Below, in pieces: positions 44,800 through 53,784 of a DNA stretch of 64,000 nucleotides. The DNA lies in assembly GCF_031846565.1 (NCBI RefSeq), contig NZ_JAVRHL010000003.1:1035920-1099919 (forward strand). Direction: 5' to 3'. This stretch comes from Tropicimonas_B omnivorans (GTDB lineage: Bacteria > Pseudomonadota > Alphaproteobacteria > Rhodobacterales > Rhodobacteraceae). The translations under genes and the position numbers were made by a program. The notes under the pieces were generated by a model. It had not been told where the DNA came from and searched no databases. It worked only from the letters and a program-made list of their open reading frames with translations. Every line of letters begins with the position of its first letter. Position 1 is the stretch's first letter.

Positions 44800-45587
44800 T
44801 GGCCAGCGGGGAAACTGCCCTGATCACCGGCGCATCCTCGGGGATTGGGCGGGAGTTGGCCGCGCTGGCCGCCGAAGATGGCTGCCGGCTGATCCTGACT
44901 GCGCACGAGCCAGAGGTGAAGACAGTTGCCGATGCTCTGCGCGGTCGCGGCGTGGACGTGACGACGGTCGTCGCCGATCTTGCCACCGCCCGCGGCGTCG
45001 AAGAGCTGTGGGCGGCGGTCGGCAGCCAGCGTATCGACTACCTGCTTGCCAATGCGGGCCGCGGGCTCGGGGATGCTTTCCTAGACCAGTCGCTCGACCG
45101 GATCGAAGAGGTCATTCACCTGAACGTCACGGGCACAACGGCACTCGTTCACCGTGCGGCGCAGTCGATGCGCGACGCAGGCGGCGGCCGCATCCTGATC
45201 ACCGGCTCGCTCGCCGGGAACATCCCCGGCAGCTACCAGGCGGTCTACAACGCGACGAAAGCCTACATCGATACCTTCGCCTACGGTATCCGCAACGAAT
45301 TGAAGGACGCGGGCGTAACCGTGACCTGCCTGATGCCGGGCCCGGTCGAGACCGACTTCTTCCACCGCGCCGACATGGACGACACGCCGGTGGGCCAGAG
45401 CGACTCGAAGGCCGATGCCGAAAAGGTCGCCCGCGAAGGGTGGATGGCGGTGAAGGCCGGCAAGTCGGGCGTTTCGCCGACCTTCATGACCAAGCTGCAA
45501 TCGGCGATGAGCGGCATCCTGCCCGATTCCGTGCTCGCCCGGCTTCACCGCGACATGGCTGAACCCGAGGAGAAGACCCATGGCTGA
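44799..45587 (+). CDS. Short-chain dehydrogenase/reductase, first of two
   Basis: The 262-residue classical SDR has the cofactor loop ITGASSGIGRELAAL, the NAG motif LLANAGRGLGD, the catalytic Ser in ILITGSLAGN and the YxxxK motif VYNATKAYIDTFAYG. It is coupled to the gene before (4-nt overlap) and the gene after (8-nt overlap). The paralogue downstream has about the same layout, so the pair may arise from duplication and work on related carbonyls. Confidence 0.93.
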   Translation: MASGETALITGASSGIGRELAALAAEDGCRLILTAHEPEVKTVADALRGRGVDVTTVVADLATARGVEELWAAVGSQRIDYLLANAGRGLGDAFLDQSLDRIEEVIHLNVTGTTALVHRAAQSMRDAGGGRILITGSLAGNIPGSYQAVYNATKAYIDTFAYGIRNELKDAGVTVTCLMPGPVETDFFHRADMDDTPVGQSDSKADAEKVAREGWMAVKAGKSGVSPTFMTKLQSAMSGILPDSVLARLHRDMAEPEEKTHG

Positions 45588-46353
45588 TCGACTCGCCGTC
45601 GTCACCGGCGCCTCCACCGGCCTCGGGTATCAGCTCGCCCGACTGGCCGCACAGGACGGTCATGACCTGATCATCTGCGCCGACGAGGACGAGATCCACA
45701 CCGCCGCCGACAAGTTGCGCTCCCTTGGCGCGCAGGTCGAAGCCACGGTCGTGGACCTGTCCAGCAAAGCAGGCGTCGATACGTTCTGGGCCGCCGTCGA
45801 CGGCAGGCCCGTCGATCTCTTCTGCGCCAATGCGGGCCGCGCCTTGGGGCAGGCCTTCGCCGATCAGGACTGGCCGGACGTGAAGCGCCTGATCGACCTG
45901 AATATCCTGCAAACCACGACCGTCCTGCACCGCATCGGTCGGCAGATGCACGCGCGCGGGCAAGGCCGCATCCTCGTCACGGGCTCCATCGTCGGCTACG
46001 TTCCGGGCCCCTACGATGCGGTCTATGACGCGACAAAGGCGTACCTGAACAGCCTGTGCTACGCGTTGCAGGACGAGTGGGAGGGCAGCCCCGTCACCCT
46101 GACCTGCCTGATGCCGGGGCCAACCGAGACGCCGATCTTCCACCGAGAAGGGAACGACCTGGAGGATGCCCCCATCGCCGAACAGGATAAGGACGATCCC
46201 GTGAAGGTCGCCGAACGCGGCTACGCTGCGGCGATGGAAGGCCAGCGCGGGGTCGTGCCGGGCCTGCACAACCGGGCGATCACCGCGCTGACGGGACTGG
46301 TGCCGGAGACGATCCTCGCACGCATCCACCGCATGGCGGCGGAACCGCAATGA
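45580..46353 (+). CDS. Short-chain dehydrogenase/reductase, second of two
   Basis: The 257-residue SDR has VTGASTGLGYQLARLAA, FCANAGRALGQ, ILVTGSIVGYVPGPY and VYDATKAYLNSLCYAL with Tyr and Lys in place. It closely mirrors the preceding SDR, including the C-terminal MPGPTETPIFHR. It overlaps its neighbours on both sides (8 and 4 nt), so translation of the operon is tightly coupled. Confidence 0.93.
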   Translation: MADRLAVVTGASTGLGYQLARLAAQDGHDLIICADEDEIHTAADKLRSLGAQVEATVVDLSSKAGVDTFWAAVDGRPVDLFCANAGRALGQAFADQDWPDVKRLIDLNILQTTTVLHRIGRQMHARGQGRILVTGSIVGYVPGPYDAVYDATKAYLNSLCYALQDEWEGSPVTLTCLMPGPTETPIFHREGNDLEDAPIAEQDKDDPVKVAERGYAAAMEGQRGVVPGLHNRAITALTGLVPETILARIHRMAAEPQ

Positions 46354-46724
46354 CCAAGGCAATCGGAACCACATTGTGGGTGCTGGCCGACGGCTACATC
46401 CCCGGCGAAAGCACAGGAGAGCCGCCGGAGATGCTCAGCCACGAGGCGATCTGCGTTTTGAACACAAGCGACAAGGCTGCGGACCTGACCCTGACTCTCT
46501 ACTTCGAGGACCGCGAGCCGGTCGGGCCATACGAGCTGACGGTCGAACCCCGGCGAACGCTACACCAGCGCTTCAACGATCTGCGGGACCCCGAAACCGT
46601 CCCGACCGGCATCGGCTATGCCTGCGTGATCGAGGCCAGCGGCCCCGTGGTCGTGCAGCAGACCCGACTGGATTCCCGACAAGCGGAGAATGCGCTGTTC
46701 AGCACGCTGGCCTATTCCGCCTGA
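46350..46724 (+). CDS. Anabaena sensory rhodopsin transducer (ASRT) family protein
   Basis: The 124-residue protein matches the ASRT family closely: GTTLWVLADGYIPGES, HEAICVLNTSDKAAD, LYFEDREPVGPYELTV, RTLHQRFNDLRDP, and VVQQTRLDSRQAENALF near the C-terminus. In Anabaena the transducer is a soluble beta-rich tetramer that interacts with a sensory rhodopsin. No opsin gene is in this window. Its ATG overlaps the SDR stop by 4 nt, so it belongs to the dehydrogenase operon and may bind a small molecule or act as a partner of those enzymes. Confidence 0.9.
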   Translation: MTKAIGTTLWVLADGYIPGESTGEPPEMLSHEAICVLNTSDKAADLTLTLYFEDREPVGPYELTVEPRRTLHQRFNDLRDPETVPTGIGYACVIEASGPVVVQQTRLDSRQAENALFSTLAYSA

Positions 46725-46891
46725 CGGTTCGGGACGGCAGCGCGTCCGTCGGATGGTGTTGCACCTTCGTCTGAGCCACGCTTGACGACCGTCACCGATC
46801 ATCGTTTTCGGATCGTAGTCGCGGGGCATGTTTGGAAGACTGCCGGCCTCATGGGAATGGCACGCAGCCAGCGCGCATTCGTCGCTGCACG

Positions 46892-46906
46892 GTCTGGAAC
46901 CACACC
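46892..46906. repeat. Second copy of the 15-mer GTCTGGAACCACACC
   Basis: The 15 bases GTCTGGAACCACACC at 42621-42635 recur here exactly. In this copy GGAAC is followed 16 bases later by GTTT, which resembles but does not cleanly match the GGAAC-N16/17-CGTT promoter of EcfG. It lies just upstream of the MFS gene, inside sequence that also resembles the degenerate repeat family. Confidence 0.5.
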
Positions 46907-46943
46907 CGGCGACACTGTTTGTGACCTTACGAACAGGAGACCG

Positions 46944-48125
46944 ATCATTACCTACTTCAGGACCTTGTCGGCAGCGGGTTTCGCAGCCACCGCGATCAGC
47001 TACGGTCCCGGCCGTATGGGGTTCGGACTGTTCGTACCGGAATTCCGATCCGCGTTCTCCATGTCCACCTCCGCCGTCGGTATCGTCTCCAGCCTCGGGT
47101 TCTTCGGCTTCTTCGTAGGCCTGCTCATCGCGCAGGCCATGCTGAACCGCCTGCGTCCCGAGTTTCCCGTCCTGGCCGGACTTTGCGCGGCGCTGGTGGG
47201 CCTGGTCATCGTTGCAGCCGCACCGAACGTCATCGTGCTGGCCTGCGGCGTCGCGATCGCCGCATCGAGCGCCGGCTTTGCGTGGACGCCCTTCAACGAT
47301 GCCGTGCATCGCAAGATCAACGATATCGACCGGCCCACCGCGCTGTCCGAGATCAGTACCGGAACCAGTGTCGGCATCATGGGTGCCGGTGGGGCGGCGC
47401 TTCTGATGGTCCTGATGGGAGTGCCGTGGCGCCTGTGTTGGGCGGGCTTCGCGCTTCTGGCCGCGATTGCACTCGTTGCGAACTGGGCCGTGTTGAATCC
47501 CGTGGAACGCGATACAAGATCAGGTCCGAAGGAAGGCTGGCGCGCGGTCCTGCAGCCGTCGGCCATGCCGCTCTTCGCCGTGGCAAACGTGTTCGGCGTG
47601 ACATCGGCGATCTATATCGCCTTCGCTGGCGACCACGTGCAAGAGGCAGGCGGAGTCCCGGGTCTGCCCGCACCGGCGGCACCCGCGCTCTTGTTCATAC
47701 TCTACGGGTTTTTCGGGCTAGCGGGCTTCCTGACGAACCGCGCGCGACAGGCGGTCGGGCTGACGTGGCTGCTACGGGTCCTGTTGTTCATGACTGCCCT
47801 TTCCCTCGCGCTTACCGCGTTTGTGCCCGCGAACTGGGCGGGTCTCGTCGGCTCGGCTGGCTTGCAGGGGATGCATGTCATGATGACGAGCGCGGTGATC
47901 GCTTTCTGGTCGGAGAAACTCTTTCCCGAACTTCCCGCCCTCGGGTTCACTGCGGCCCTGCTTGGCACGGCCGTCGGGAGCGTCGTGGGACCGGCGGTGG
48001 CGGGGCTCGTGTCCAGCATGGCCGGGGCCGAGGTGATGTTCTACGGCGCGGCCGCGCTCGCTTTTGCAACCGGCCTATTGTTGCCCGCAAGTTGGATCAA
48101 GGAAAGCCCTGCCCGTTCAGACTGA
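46944..48125 (+). CDS. MFS transporter
   Basis: This protein of about 393 residues has twelve likely membrane helices (GIVSSLGFFGFFVGLLIAQAM, GLVIVAAAPNVIVLACGVAI, LLGTAVGSVVGPAVAGLV). The conserved start ITYFRTLSAAGFAATAISYGPGRMGFG follows AGGAGA, but the codon there is ATC (46944) or ATT (46947) and not ATG. The frame is open back to a TTG at 46782, but that part is not transporter-like and overlaps repeat sequence. Either a rare start codon is used or the start has mutated. The substrate is unknown; proximity to the operon before suggests a link. Confidence 0.85.
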   Translation: MITYFRTLSAAGFAATAISYGPGRMGFGLFVPEFRSAFSMSTSAVGIVSSLGFFGFFVGLLIAQAMLNRLRPEFPVLAGLCAALVGLVIVAAAPNVIVLACGVAIAASSAGFAWTPFNDAVHRKINDIDRPTALSEISTGTSVGIMGAGGAALLMVLMGVPWRLCWAGFALLAAIALVANWAVLNPVERDTRSGPKEGWRAVLQPSAMPLFAVANVFGVTSAIYIAFAGDHVQEAGGVPGLPAPAAPALLFILYGFFGLAGFLTNRARQAVGLTWLLRVLLFMTALSLALTAFVPANWAGLVGSAGLQGMHVMMTSAVIAFWSEKLFPELPALGFTAALLGTAVGSVVGPAVAGLVSSMAGAEVMFYGAAALAFATGLLLPASWIKESPARSD

Positions 48126-48326
48126 CGGGGGGGACACTACTTGCAGCAGGCGCAGCTTCTGGAAGCTGAGGGCTCAAGAGCGTCTACGAGGCCAAACAAA
48201 CCATACGCAAAGGAGCGGTGCGCCGGGTGATAGAAAATAGGGGACCCAAATCGCGCTTCGCCGCGCCTTTCGACGACATCGCTTCAGGGGTAGGTCCCAT
48301 CTGCCGCTTCCACAGGGAAAAGCACG

Positions 48327-48686
48327 TCAGGATGTGATTGCCTCCGATAGTTCCCTGGGGCTGATCGGCTTTATCAAGATCCTGAACGGGTGGTCTTGCT
48401 TGATGCGCTCGATGGTCGGAGGCTCGTTCGAGCCGGTAATGAAGATCAGCTTCGTCTCCGGCATCGCGTCATACACTTGCTGCGCGATATCGACGCCGTC
48501 GCGCTTGCCACCGAGCCTGACGTCCATCAGGACGTATTGCGGTTTGGCCTTCTCGATGACGGCGAATGCCTCATCGGCGGCATGGGCCATCCCGAGGACG
48601 CTTGCACCGAACTCCTCGCACATCCCGCGAAGATCTTCGGCGATCAGAAAGTCGTCTTCAACGATTACGATCGTCGCTCTACTCAT
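48327..48686 (-). CDS. Single-domain response regulator
   Basis: The 119-residue receiver begins MSRATIVIVEDDFLIAEDL with the acidic pair, has the phospho-Asp in VLMDVRLGGKRDGVD, the Thr of FITGSNEP and the Lys of ILIKPISPRELSEAI. There is no output domain. Its ATG overlaps the kinase gene's stop by 8 nt, so it is the natural partner of the HisKA_2 kinase at 48679. Confidence 0.92.
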   Translation of the reverse strand: MSRATIVIVEDDFLIAEDLRGMCEEFGASVLGMAHAADEAFAVIEKAKPQYVLMDVRLGGKRDGVDIAQQVYDAMPETKLIFITGSNEPPTIERIKQDHPFRILIKPISPRELSEAITS

Positions 48687-50187
48687 ATCGGTCCAATTGG
48701 TTAATATCCCTGGGCATAGTGACTTCAACATACATGCCATCCCTGTCCCAAGTCTGCAAATCGGCCTTGAGCTGGGACACCATGCTGCGGATGATGAGAC
48801 TGCCCGTTCCTCCGGAATCTATCGTCCATGCCCCGCCAGCCCCGTCGTCGGAGACGCTGAGCGCCAAGCAGTCCGGACGCTCCTCGTAGCGGACGACGAT
48901 CGTGCCCGGACCATCCCCGAAAGCGTGCTTGATCGAATTCGTGACCAGTTCGTTCACGAGTAGCCCCATGGAGATGGCGACCTCGATATGGGCGCGCCCC
49001 GGATCGGCCTCTATTTCCAAAGCGATATCGCGGCGTTCGAGGCCATGACTGGCGGCAAGGCCCCGGCAAAGGTCCGTCAGGAAGGCTTCCACCTCGACTT
49101 CGGAGGGGGTTGGCGCGGAGATCAGCAATTGATGAACCACACCGAGGGCGGCGATCCGGTCCGAAATCGACTGAAAGGCGGTCGAGAGATGCGGATCGTC
49201 CACCTTCCGCGCCTCGATGCGCAACATTGCGTTGATCTGCTGAAGGTTGTTCTTCACCCGATGGTAAAGTTCCTTGAGCAGTAGCGCCCGCTCCGCGCTT
49301 GTGCTTTCCAGGTCGCGCATTAGACGGGCCCGGGACCGATCGGCCCGGTTCTCGAGATATCCATTGCGCAGGACCGCGCCGGAGGCGAGCGCCGTCATCG
49401 CAATCGCCAACACACTAAGCCGGAAATTCGCGTTGAAAATTCCTGCATCCGTGAGTTGCAGTGCCACGAAGCACAAGGCGACCGGTGCCAAGGCCACCAG
49501 CGGAAACAGGCGCCGCGCGCCGAGACTGCCCGGCTCCGACCCGATAAGGATTCCGATCCACGTTTGCCTCGGCGCGACGAGCAGAAGCCCGATGAAGAGC
49601 AGGAGAAACAGAAGCGCGGTGTGCAGGGCCATGGCTGTGAAGACGAACACGCCATACAGCGCTCGCGTGTCGAAGGCATAGCCGACCAACGCGACCATTG
49701 CCGCGAGAAGTCCCAGGGTGGCCGGCCATTGAAACGCGCGCGGATTGGACGAATTACTCCATGCCAGCGCGCCGAGGCTGTAGGATGCGAGAATGACGCA
49801 CGCCGCTGTGGCGAATGCCATGCCGTCGCCCGATGGAAGGGATGATACGAAGAAGTCGTCGATTCCGCCCCGATTGCTTGCAACCCGCACAACCAGGTCG
49901 ACCGCCGCGATGGCACCCGCCAGGATAGCACAGATCGTCTGGACCAGGCGGCCGTCCATCCTCGTCTGCATGAAGACCCCGGCGGAAAGCAGCATGAAGC
50001 ATATGGTGGTGCTGGGAACCATGGCCGCAAAGTCCGGCCGGATGCGCCGGAGAAAATCGATACCCGCTCCCCAGCCCAAGACGAGGACGGCCGCGCTCAC
50101 GGCCGCCACGACCAGCGACATTCGCCTCGACCACGCCGAAATATCCGAGGAACGATCGACGGTTCCGGTGTTCGATCGTTTCATCAT
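48679..50187 (-). CDS. Membrane sensor histidine kinase, HisKA_2 type
   Basis: The 502-residue kinase has about seven hydrophobic segments in residues 20-265 (MSLVVAAVSAAVLVLGWGAG, ALYGVFVFTAMALHTALLFLLLF), so the sensor is within the membrane. Then comes the H-box LLKELYHRVKNNLQQINAML and a HATPase domain with NELVTNSIKHAFGDGPG, VSDDGAGG and GTGSLIIRSM. It is the first gene of a two-gene operon with the receiver at 48327, and is divergent from the CheB/CheR fusion gene. Confidence 0.92.
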   Translation of the reverse strand: MMKRSNTGTVDRSSDISAWSRRMSLVVAAVSAAVLVLGWGAGIDFLRRIRPDFAAMVPSTTICFMLLSAGVFMQTRMDGRLVQTICAILAGAIAAVDLVVRVASNRGGIDDFFVSSLPSGDGMAFATAACVILASYSLGALAWSNSSNPRAFQWPATLGLLAAMVALVGYAFDTRALYGVFVFTAMALHTALLFLLLFIGLLLVAPRQTWIGILIGSEPGSLGARRLFPLVALAPVALCFVALQLTDAGIFNANFRLSVLAIAMTALASGAVLRNGYLENRADRSRARLMRDLESTSAERALLLKELYHRVKNNLQQINAMLRIEARKVDDPHLSTAFQSISDRIAALGVVHQLLISAPTPSEVEVEAFLTDLCRGLAASHGLERRDIALEIEADPGRAHIEVAISMGLLVNELVTNSIKHAFGDGPGTIVVRYEERPDCLALSVSDDGAGGAWTIDSGGTGSLIIRSMVSQLKADLQTWDRDGMYVEVTMPRDINQLDRYE

Positions 50188-50678
50188 GGCCTCCCGCGGC
50201 TTCGAGTTTCCTGCATCGGACGCTTAGCCGAAGACCAGAGCACGGCAAGTTGGAGCCTGTCCATTCCACGCCCCAAGAACGCAGGTCGCGCCGCAGACCT
50301 ACGTGTCTGCGATCATGCCTGCCGGACGCACAGGCACGCAAGCGCACCCTGCTTCACCGTGATCGGGAGCTCGCTTTGACCCCGCATAGCGTGAAATCGT
50401 TCGCCGTGATGCCTGGCTACTGCGGCGAAGCCTGTTCCGCGGGCCGCGCTGCTGCAATCAGGACTGCTTCAAACGGCGGGATTGGGCCGGGAGCGACGGT
50501 CTGGCAGCTGCCGCCAGCTGCCCAAATCGCTGCGTTGCCGCATGTCCGCACCGAGCCCTTCCGCGACATTCGATTTTGAACTCGACTTTTGCGCCACCGA
50601 AAGAAACCATTCGGAGCTCGGGCCGTTGGACTGTGCCTCGTCGTTGTCGGCGCGGTGGCCAAGGCGTAGGCTCATCTG
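50188..50678. other. Divergent promoter region between kinase genes
   Basis: About 490 bp without a gene. It must hold promoters for both divergent signalling transcripts. Around 50,480-50,570 it carries a copy of the degenerate repeat family (GGGAGCGACGGTCTGGCAGC, GCCGCATGTCCGCACCG). No regulator box could be recognised with confidence. Confidence 0.5.
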
Positions 50679-53600
50679 ATGACAACACACGCTCCCCTCG
50701 TCGTGGGTATCGGCGCCTCGGCCGGCGGCATTCCGGCACTCGAAGGCTTCTTCCGACACCTTCCCGAAGACAGCGGGATGGCGTTCATCATCGTGACACA
50801 TCTCAGCCCCGAACGGCCGAGCCAGCTGCACGAGGTTGTCGGGCGCTATACGTCGAACCCCGTCAGCGTGGCCGAGGACGGCGCCGAGGTGCGGCCGAAC
50901 AATGTCTACGTCATGCCCGAGGGCATGATCCTCACCATGGCGGATGGTCGCCTGCGGCTGAGGCCTGAAGATCCAATTCACCGGGAACGCAAACCGATCG
51001 ACGTGTTCTTCGCCTCAATGGCCGAAGACCAGGGCGAGAATGCCGTCGGTATCGTGATGTCGGGCGGGGACGGCGACGGCACCCTTGGTGTGAAGGCCAT
51101 CAAGGAGCGCGGCGGAATCACCATGGCGCAGACCGGCGATGGATCGGGCCCGCGCAATCCCGAGATGCCTCATAGCGCGATTGCCAGTGGCTTGATCGAC
51201 TTTGCCGAGCCGGTGGAGCGGATGCCCGAGAAGCTGGTCCGGCTTCGCGCCGACATCGACGCCTTCGTGGGTCTCGCCGACGGCGAGAAGGACAGACGGC
51301 GCATTGACGAGGCGCGGCAGCTGCAAGGCGACATCGCGCGCCTTCTGCGCAGTCATACAGGTCACGATTTTTCCGGCTACAAGGACAAGACGTTCATGCG
51401 CCGTGTAGAACGACGCATGAAGGTGGTTCAGTTGACCACGGTCGATGCCTACCTGCAGCGGCTGAAGGACCACCCGGGCGAGGTCATGGCACTGTTCCGT
51501 GACCTGCTGATCAATGTGACCAACTTCTTCCGCGACTCCGATGCCTTCGCCACACTCAAAAGTCAGGTGATTCCGAATCTTTTCGTCGGGCGCGGCGCGG
51601 ACGAGACAATCCGGCTCTGGGTGCCGGGCTGCGCTACGGGAGAAGAGGTCTATTCGCTCGGTATCCTGATGCGCGAGGAGATGGACGGACTGGATGTTGT
51701 CCCTAAGGTGCAGATCTTCGCGACCGACATCGACGACGAGGCACTCGGTGCTGCCCGCGCAGGGCGCTACCCGGAGGCGCTTCTTGCGGGTGTCGCACCG
51801 GAAAGGCTCAAACGGTTCTTTCGCCGCGACGGAGCAAGCCTCGTTGTCAGCAAGGAAGTGCGCGAGATGTGCATCTTCTCACCGCACAGCGTGATCTCGG
51901 ACCCGCCATTCTCGCGGATGGACCTGGTGTCCTGCCGCAACCTGCTGATATATTTCGGCGGAGAGCTTCAGGACCGGGTGATCCCGACATTCCATTACGC
52001 ACTGAAGCCGGGCGGGTACCTGTTCCTCGGCACATCCGAGGGCGTCAGTCGCCACGGCGATCTGTTTGCCCCCCTTGATAAGCAACACCGCATTTTCCAG
52101 AGCCGGGATCATGGCGGCCCGCGGCGGTTGCCGATGACGCTGGACGCGTCCGCCTCCCGAACCCGGCAAGACGTGGCGGAACGCCCGTCGGACGCGACGG
52201 GTGTCCAACTTCGTCAACAGGTCGAAACGCAGGTGCTCGAGCGGCATGCGCCCGCCCATGTCGTGATCACCCATGAGGGCGACGCGCTCTACTTCTCGGC
52301 GAACACCGGCCGCTATCTGGAGATGCCGCGCGGCGCACCCAACCGTCACATCTTTGATCTCGCTCGGCGCGAGTTCCGGGCGGATCTGCGCGCGGCGCTG
52401 CGCGAGACGATGGAGACGGGAAGACCAGCCGCCCGGCATGTTCTGATGCTCGACCGGGACGGAGCGACCGGCAACATGATCGGCATGTCGATCGAGCCGC
52501 TGGACGGCCCCACGGGCAATGAAACCCTATTTCTGGTGCTCTTCAACCCGCTCGGTAAGTGGCGGCAGTCAGGTACCGATGAAGGTGCGGAGGCCGAAGC
52601 GCACGAGGCAGAGGCGGCATTGGAGCGCGAGCTGCGCGACGTTCGCGAGCGCCTTCAGTCCACAGTAGAGGAATACGAGACCGCGCTCGAGGAGGTGAAA
52701 TCGTCGAACGAAGAGCTGGTTTCGGTCAACGAGGAGGCGCAATCGACCAACGAGGAACTCGAAGCGTCGCGTGAGGAGATGCAGTCCCTCAACGAGGAAC
52801 TCTCGACGATCAACGCCGAGCTCGAGAGAAGCGTCGACCGCCTCGACAGCGCCAACACGGACCTCAAGAATCTCTACGCCGCGACGCGTATCGCGACGGT
52901 GTTCCTCGACCGCGACCTCGTGATCCGCAACTTCACCCCTGCCGCCGGAGCGTTCTTCAACATCCGGGACTCCGACATCGGCCGCCCATTGATGGATCTT
53001 GCCGGTGCGTTGCAATACCCGGATCTCGAGGCCGAGGTCCGGAAGGTCTTCCGCTCGGACAATCTTCTGGAAAGGCGGCTGGCCCCGGACGATGACGGGC
53101 TGCACATCCTGGTCCGGCTGGTGCCCTACCGCAACCGTGACGACGGCATCGACGGGGTGGTCATCACCCTCGTCGACATCTCCTCGCTCGCGCAGGCTGA
53201 AGAGCAGCAAAAGGTGCTGATCTCCGAGCTGAACCACCGGGTCAAGAACATGCTGTCCGTGGTGATCAGCATCGCCAACGCCACGCGGAAAACCTCGTCC
53301 AGCATGGATGAGTTCGGCGAGCGGCTGATCGGTCGACTGCACGGCATGTCGCGAGCCTACTCGCTCCTCTCCCGGTCCGACTGGACGAAGGTGGCAATCG
53401 GGGACCTTGTTCGCGCCGAGGCGGAGGCCTTTGGCGCCGATCGCATCTCCGCTGACGGACCCGAGATCGCGTTGACGCCACAACAAGCGCTTTCCCTCGG
53501 CATGGTCGTGCATGAAATGGCAACCAACGCCGCGAAATACGGCGCGCTGTCGAGCGATGACGGTCGGGTAGACGTCGTCTGGCAGGCCGACGGCGACCGA

Positions 53601-53774
53601 CTTCGCTTGAAATGGGTGGAAAAGGATGGGCCCGAAGTGCATTCGCCGAAACGAAAGGGATTCGGGCTTGCTCTCATCGAAGGGCAGATCAGATCGCAGA
53701 TGGATGGCGACGCTGAGATCAGCTTTCCGCCCGCAGGATTTATGCTGGAGCTGAGTTTCCGGATCGAACGCTAA
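50679..53774 (+). CDS. CheB-CheR-PAS-HWE histidine kinase fusion protein
   Basis: The 1031-residue protein joins four modules. A CheB methylesterase (1-190) has Ser14 (GIGASAGGIPA), His41 (IVTHLSPE) and Asp131 (MSGGDGDG). A CheR methyltransferase (about 215-480) has RRVERRMKV, the SAM loop VPGCATGEEVYSLG and FSRMDLVSCRNLLIYF. A long coiled coil (about 645-735; EEVKSSNEELVSVNEEAQS) leads to a PAS domain. A HWE kinase (about 840-1031) has SELNHRVKNMLSVV and the WVE of KWVEKDGP. It has no receiver of its own; the one at 53785 follows. Output is unknown. Confidence 0.94.
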   Translation: MTTHAPLVVGIGASAGGIPALEGFFRHLPEDSGMAFIIVTHLSPERPSQLHEVVGRYTSNPVSVAEDGAEVRPNNVYVMPEGMILTMADGRLRLRPEDPIHRERKPIDVFFASMAEDQGENAVGIVMSGGDGDGTLGVKAIKERGGITMAQTGDGSGPRNPEMPHSAIASGLIDFAEPVERMPEKLVRLRADIDAFVGLADGEKDRRRIDEARQLQGDIARLLRSHTGHDFSGYKDKTFMRRVERRMKVVQLTTVDAYLQRLKDHPGEVMALFRDLLINVTNFFRDSDAFATLKSQVIPNLFVGRGADETIRLWVPGCATGEEVYSLGILMREEMDGLDVVPKVQIFATDIDDEALGAARAGRYPEALLAGVAPERLKRFFRRDGASLVVSKEVREMCIFSPHSVISDPPFSRMDLVSCRNLLIYFGGELQDRVIPTFHYALKPGGYLFLGTSEGVSRHGDLFAPLDKQHRIFQSRDHGGPRRLPMTLDASASRTRQDVAERPSDATGVQLRQQVETQVLERHAPAHVVITHEGDALYFSANTGRYLEMPRGAPNRHIFDLARREFRADLRAALRETMETGRPAARHVLMLDRDGATGNMIGMSIEPLDGPTGNETLFLVLFNPLGKWRQSGTDEGAEAEAHEAEAALERELRDVRERLQSTVEEYETALEEVKSSNEELVSVNEEAQSTNEELEASREEMQSLNEELSTINAELERSVDRLDSANTDLKNLYAATRIATVFLDRDLVIRNFTPAAGAFFNIRDSDIGRPLMDLAGALQYPDLEAEVRKVFRSDNLLERRLAPDDDGLHILVRLVPYRNRDDGIDGVVITLVDISSLAQAEEQQKVLISELNHRVKNMLSVVISIANATRKTSSSMDEFGERLIGRLHGMSRAYSLLSRSDWTKVAIGDLVRAEAEAFGADRISADGPEIALTPQQALSLGMVVHEMATNAAKYGALSSDDGRVDVVWQADGDRLRLKWVEKDGPEVHSPKRKGFGLALIEGQIRSQMDGDAEISFPPAGFMLELSFRIER

Positions 53775-53784
53775 GGTGCAGGTT

